A stretch of 64,000 nucleotides of DNA, taken from the NCBI RefSeq assembly GCF_008801715.1, contig NZ_VZPG01000001.1, positions 496,001 to 560,000 on the forward strand, read 5' to 3'. Below are positions 63,358 through 64,000 of the stretch, piece by piece. A program made the translations under genes and the position numbers. The notes under the pieces were generated by a model. The model saw only the letters and a program-made list of their open reading frames with translations, was not told where the DNA came from and ran no database searches. The stretch's first letter is position 1. Each line of letters opens with the position of its first letter. This DNA comes from Pseudochrobactrum saccharolyticum (GTDB lineage Bacteria; Pseudomonadota; Alphaproteobacteria; Rhizobiales; Rhizobiaceae).

Positions 63358-64000
63358 CTAATGCTTGTTTTCCTGAATGATTTTGCTCTCGATCATAGCA
63401 GCAGGATTTTTGCGTGGCGTGAAAAAGCCAAGCGGTAGTGCCGCTGCATGAAAAAACCATGCTGTAACTGAATAGAGCCCGATTGAAAAACTGCGATGTT
63501 TCACGCTCATCAAAGCTACTGCAGCAGCAATCATTGCCAGATCAATCAATAGCGCAATACCGGTTGGCAAGACAGCCAGCACCAGCAGCATAGCGATAAT
63601 CCATCCATAGACTGCCATCCACAGTCGCAATTCCGGCAATTCGGCAAACAACATCCTGAAATGTGGCTTGCCCGTTGCCGAGCGCAGCAATTCTCCGATG
63701 CCGCGAATATATTTTGACTGCCAGCGCTTAATTAGAAGCTTGTATGCATTGGCACTATGCCCCGTGTGATACACGAAGCGCCGGTCGAGACGAAACAATG
63801 TCCAGCCCTTGGCACGCAACCGCACACCCAGATCATATTCTTCATAGCTGTGCAGATTACGGTCAGACAAATAGCCGATTTCTTCTATCGCCTCGCGCCG
63901 GTAAAGTCCTCCGCAATTAATACGGTCGATCGTTCCGACTGCTTTATACGCGGTTTTCCGCAAGCCGCGCCGGACATATTCAAGGCTCTCATTATTGCGC
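63358..64000 (-). CDS. Glycosyltransferase family 2, 5' part outside the window
   Basis: The frame is open through base 64000, so about 213 C-terminal residues are visible. The acceptor-side part of a GT-A enzyme is present: INCGGLYRREAIEEIGYLSDRNLHSYEEYDLGVRLRAKGW (ED/acidic catalytic-like motif SYEEYD, corresponding to the usual ED/QxxRW region) and KRWQSKYIRGIGELLRS with the QxxxW-like end. Two to three membrane helices follow (IIAMLLVLAVLPTGIALL; LAMIAAAVALM; LYSVTAWFFHAAALPLGFF), so it is a processive or membrane-bound type. Donor unknown. Confidence 0.88.
   Translation of the reverse strand, partial: RNNESLEYVRRGLRKTAYKAVGTIDRINCGGLYRREAIEEIGYLSDRNLHSYEEYDLGVRLRAKGWTLFRLDRRFVYHTGHSANAYKLLIKRWQSKYIRGIGELLRSATGKPHFRMLFAELPELRLWMAVYGWIIAMLLVLAVLPTGIALLIDLAMIAAAVALMSVKHRSFSIGLYSVTAWFFHAAALPLGFFTPRKNPAAMIESKIIQENKH

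Noticed and set aside
1-64000. CRISPR array, tRNA, rRNA, prophage or complete insertion sequence
   Set aside because: I saw no regularly spaced repeats, no tRNA T-loop sequence in either orientation, no transposase or integrase and no phage genes. A tRNA scan would be decisive.

Overview
The window reads as chromosomal core DNA of an alphaproteobacterium of the order Hyphomicrobiales (Rhizobiales), most likely near Brucella/Ochrobactrum/Pseudochrobactrum. The evidence is the combination of a zwf-pgl-edd Entner-Doudoroff cluster, C4-pathway 5-aminolevulinate synthase, GcrA, a split atpI-B-E-b'-b ATP synthase Fo operon, a SAM-II riboswitch on metZ, a double-length dCTP deaminase and the DUF952-pyrD pair. 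Family-level placement is inference. I found no rRNA, tRNA, CRISPR, prophage or complete insertion sequence.

Layout. 1-4142: zwf (5' end outside the window), pgl, edd. 4201-9621: folD, proC, three proteins of unknown function, and a GT25 glycosyltransferase coupled to a polysaccharide deacetylase. 9779-15194: FAD/NAD(P) protein, TetR regulator, hemA with an FNR-type box, AbrB-family permease, mscL. 15427-19596: a transporter-histidine kinase hybrid convergent with a LuxR-type response regulator. 20131-33649: pip, DUF952-pyrD, glyQ/glyS with an odd duplicated glyS head between them, a TPR lipoprotein-like protein, polyprenyl synthase, methyltransferase, nhaA, S49 peptidase. 33659-40637: ispE, moaB-like, radical SAM, rnhB, then the Fo operon on the minus strand. 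40849-50803: cell-wall hydrolase, MATE exporter, CAP protein, AraC regulator, a second GT25, dCTP deaminase, metZ, apaG, GNAT. 50800-55294: hslO, argF, argD, gcrA. 55441-64000: a surface-polysaccharide locus (two GT4, deacetylase, Wzy-like ligase/polymerase, Wzz/GumC-like co-polymerase, Wzx-like flippase, GT2 cut by the window end).

Working together: zwf, pgl and edd form most of the Entner-Doudoroff route; glyQ and glyS make one tetrameric synthetase; argD and argF serve arginine synthesis; the five Fo genes form the proton channel; the terminal locus carries the parts of a Wzx/Wzy-type export system with a built-in deacetylase, but has no obvious initiating sugar-phosphate transferase within view.

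The most unusual points are (i) a 37-codon mini-gene between glyQ and glyS whose first 15 residues equal GlyS although 8 of 15 codons differ, all silently, (ii) a dispersed family of AGAGC...GCTCT palindromes, one of which ends on the start codon of the MATE gene, (iii) an inverted-repeat element between pyrD and glyS, (iv) an unexplained minus-strand terminator in the 607-base gcrA-argD gap, and (v) the terminal polysaccharide locus.
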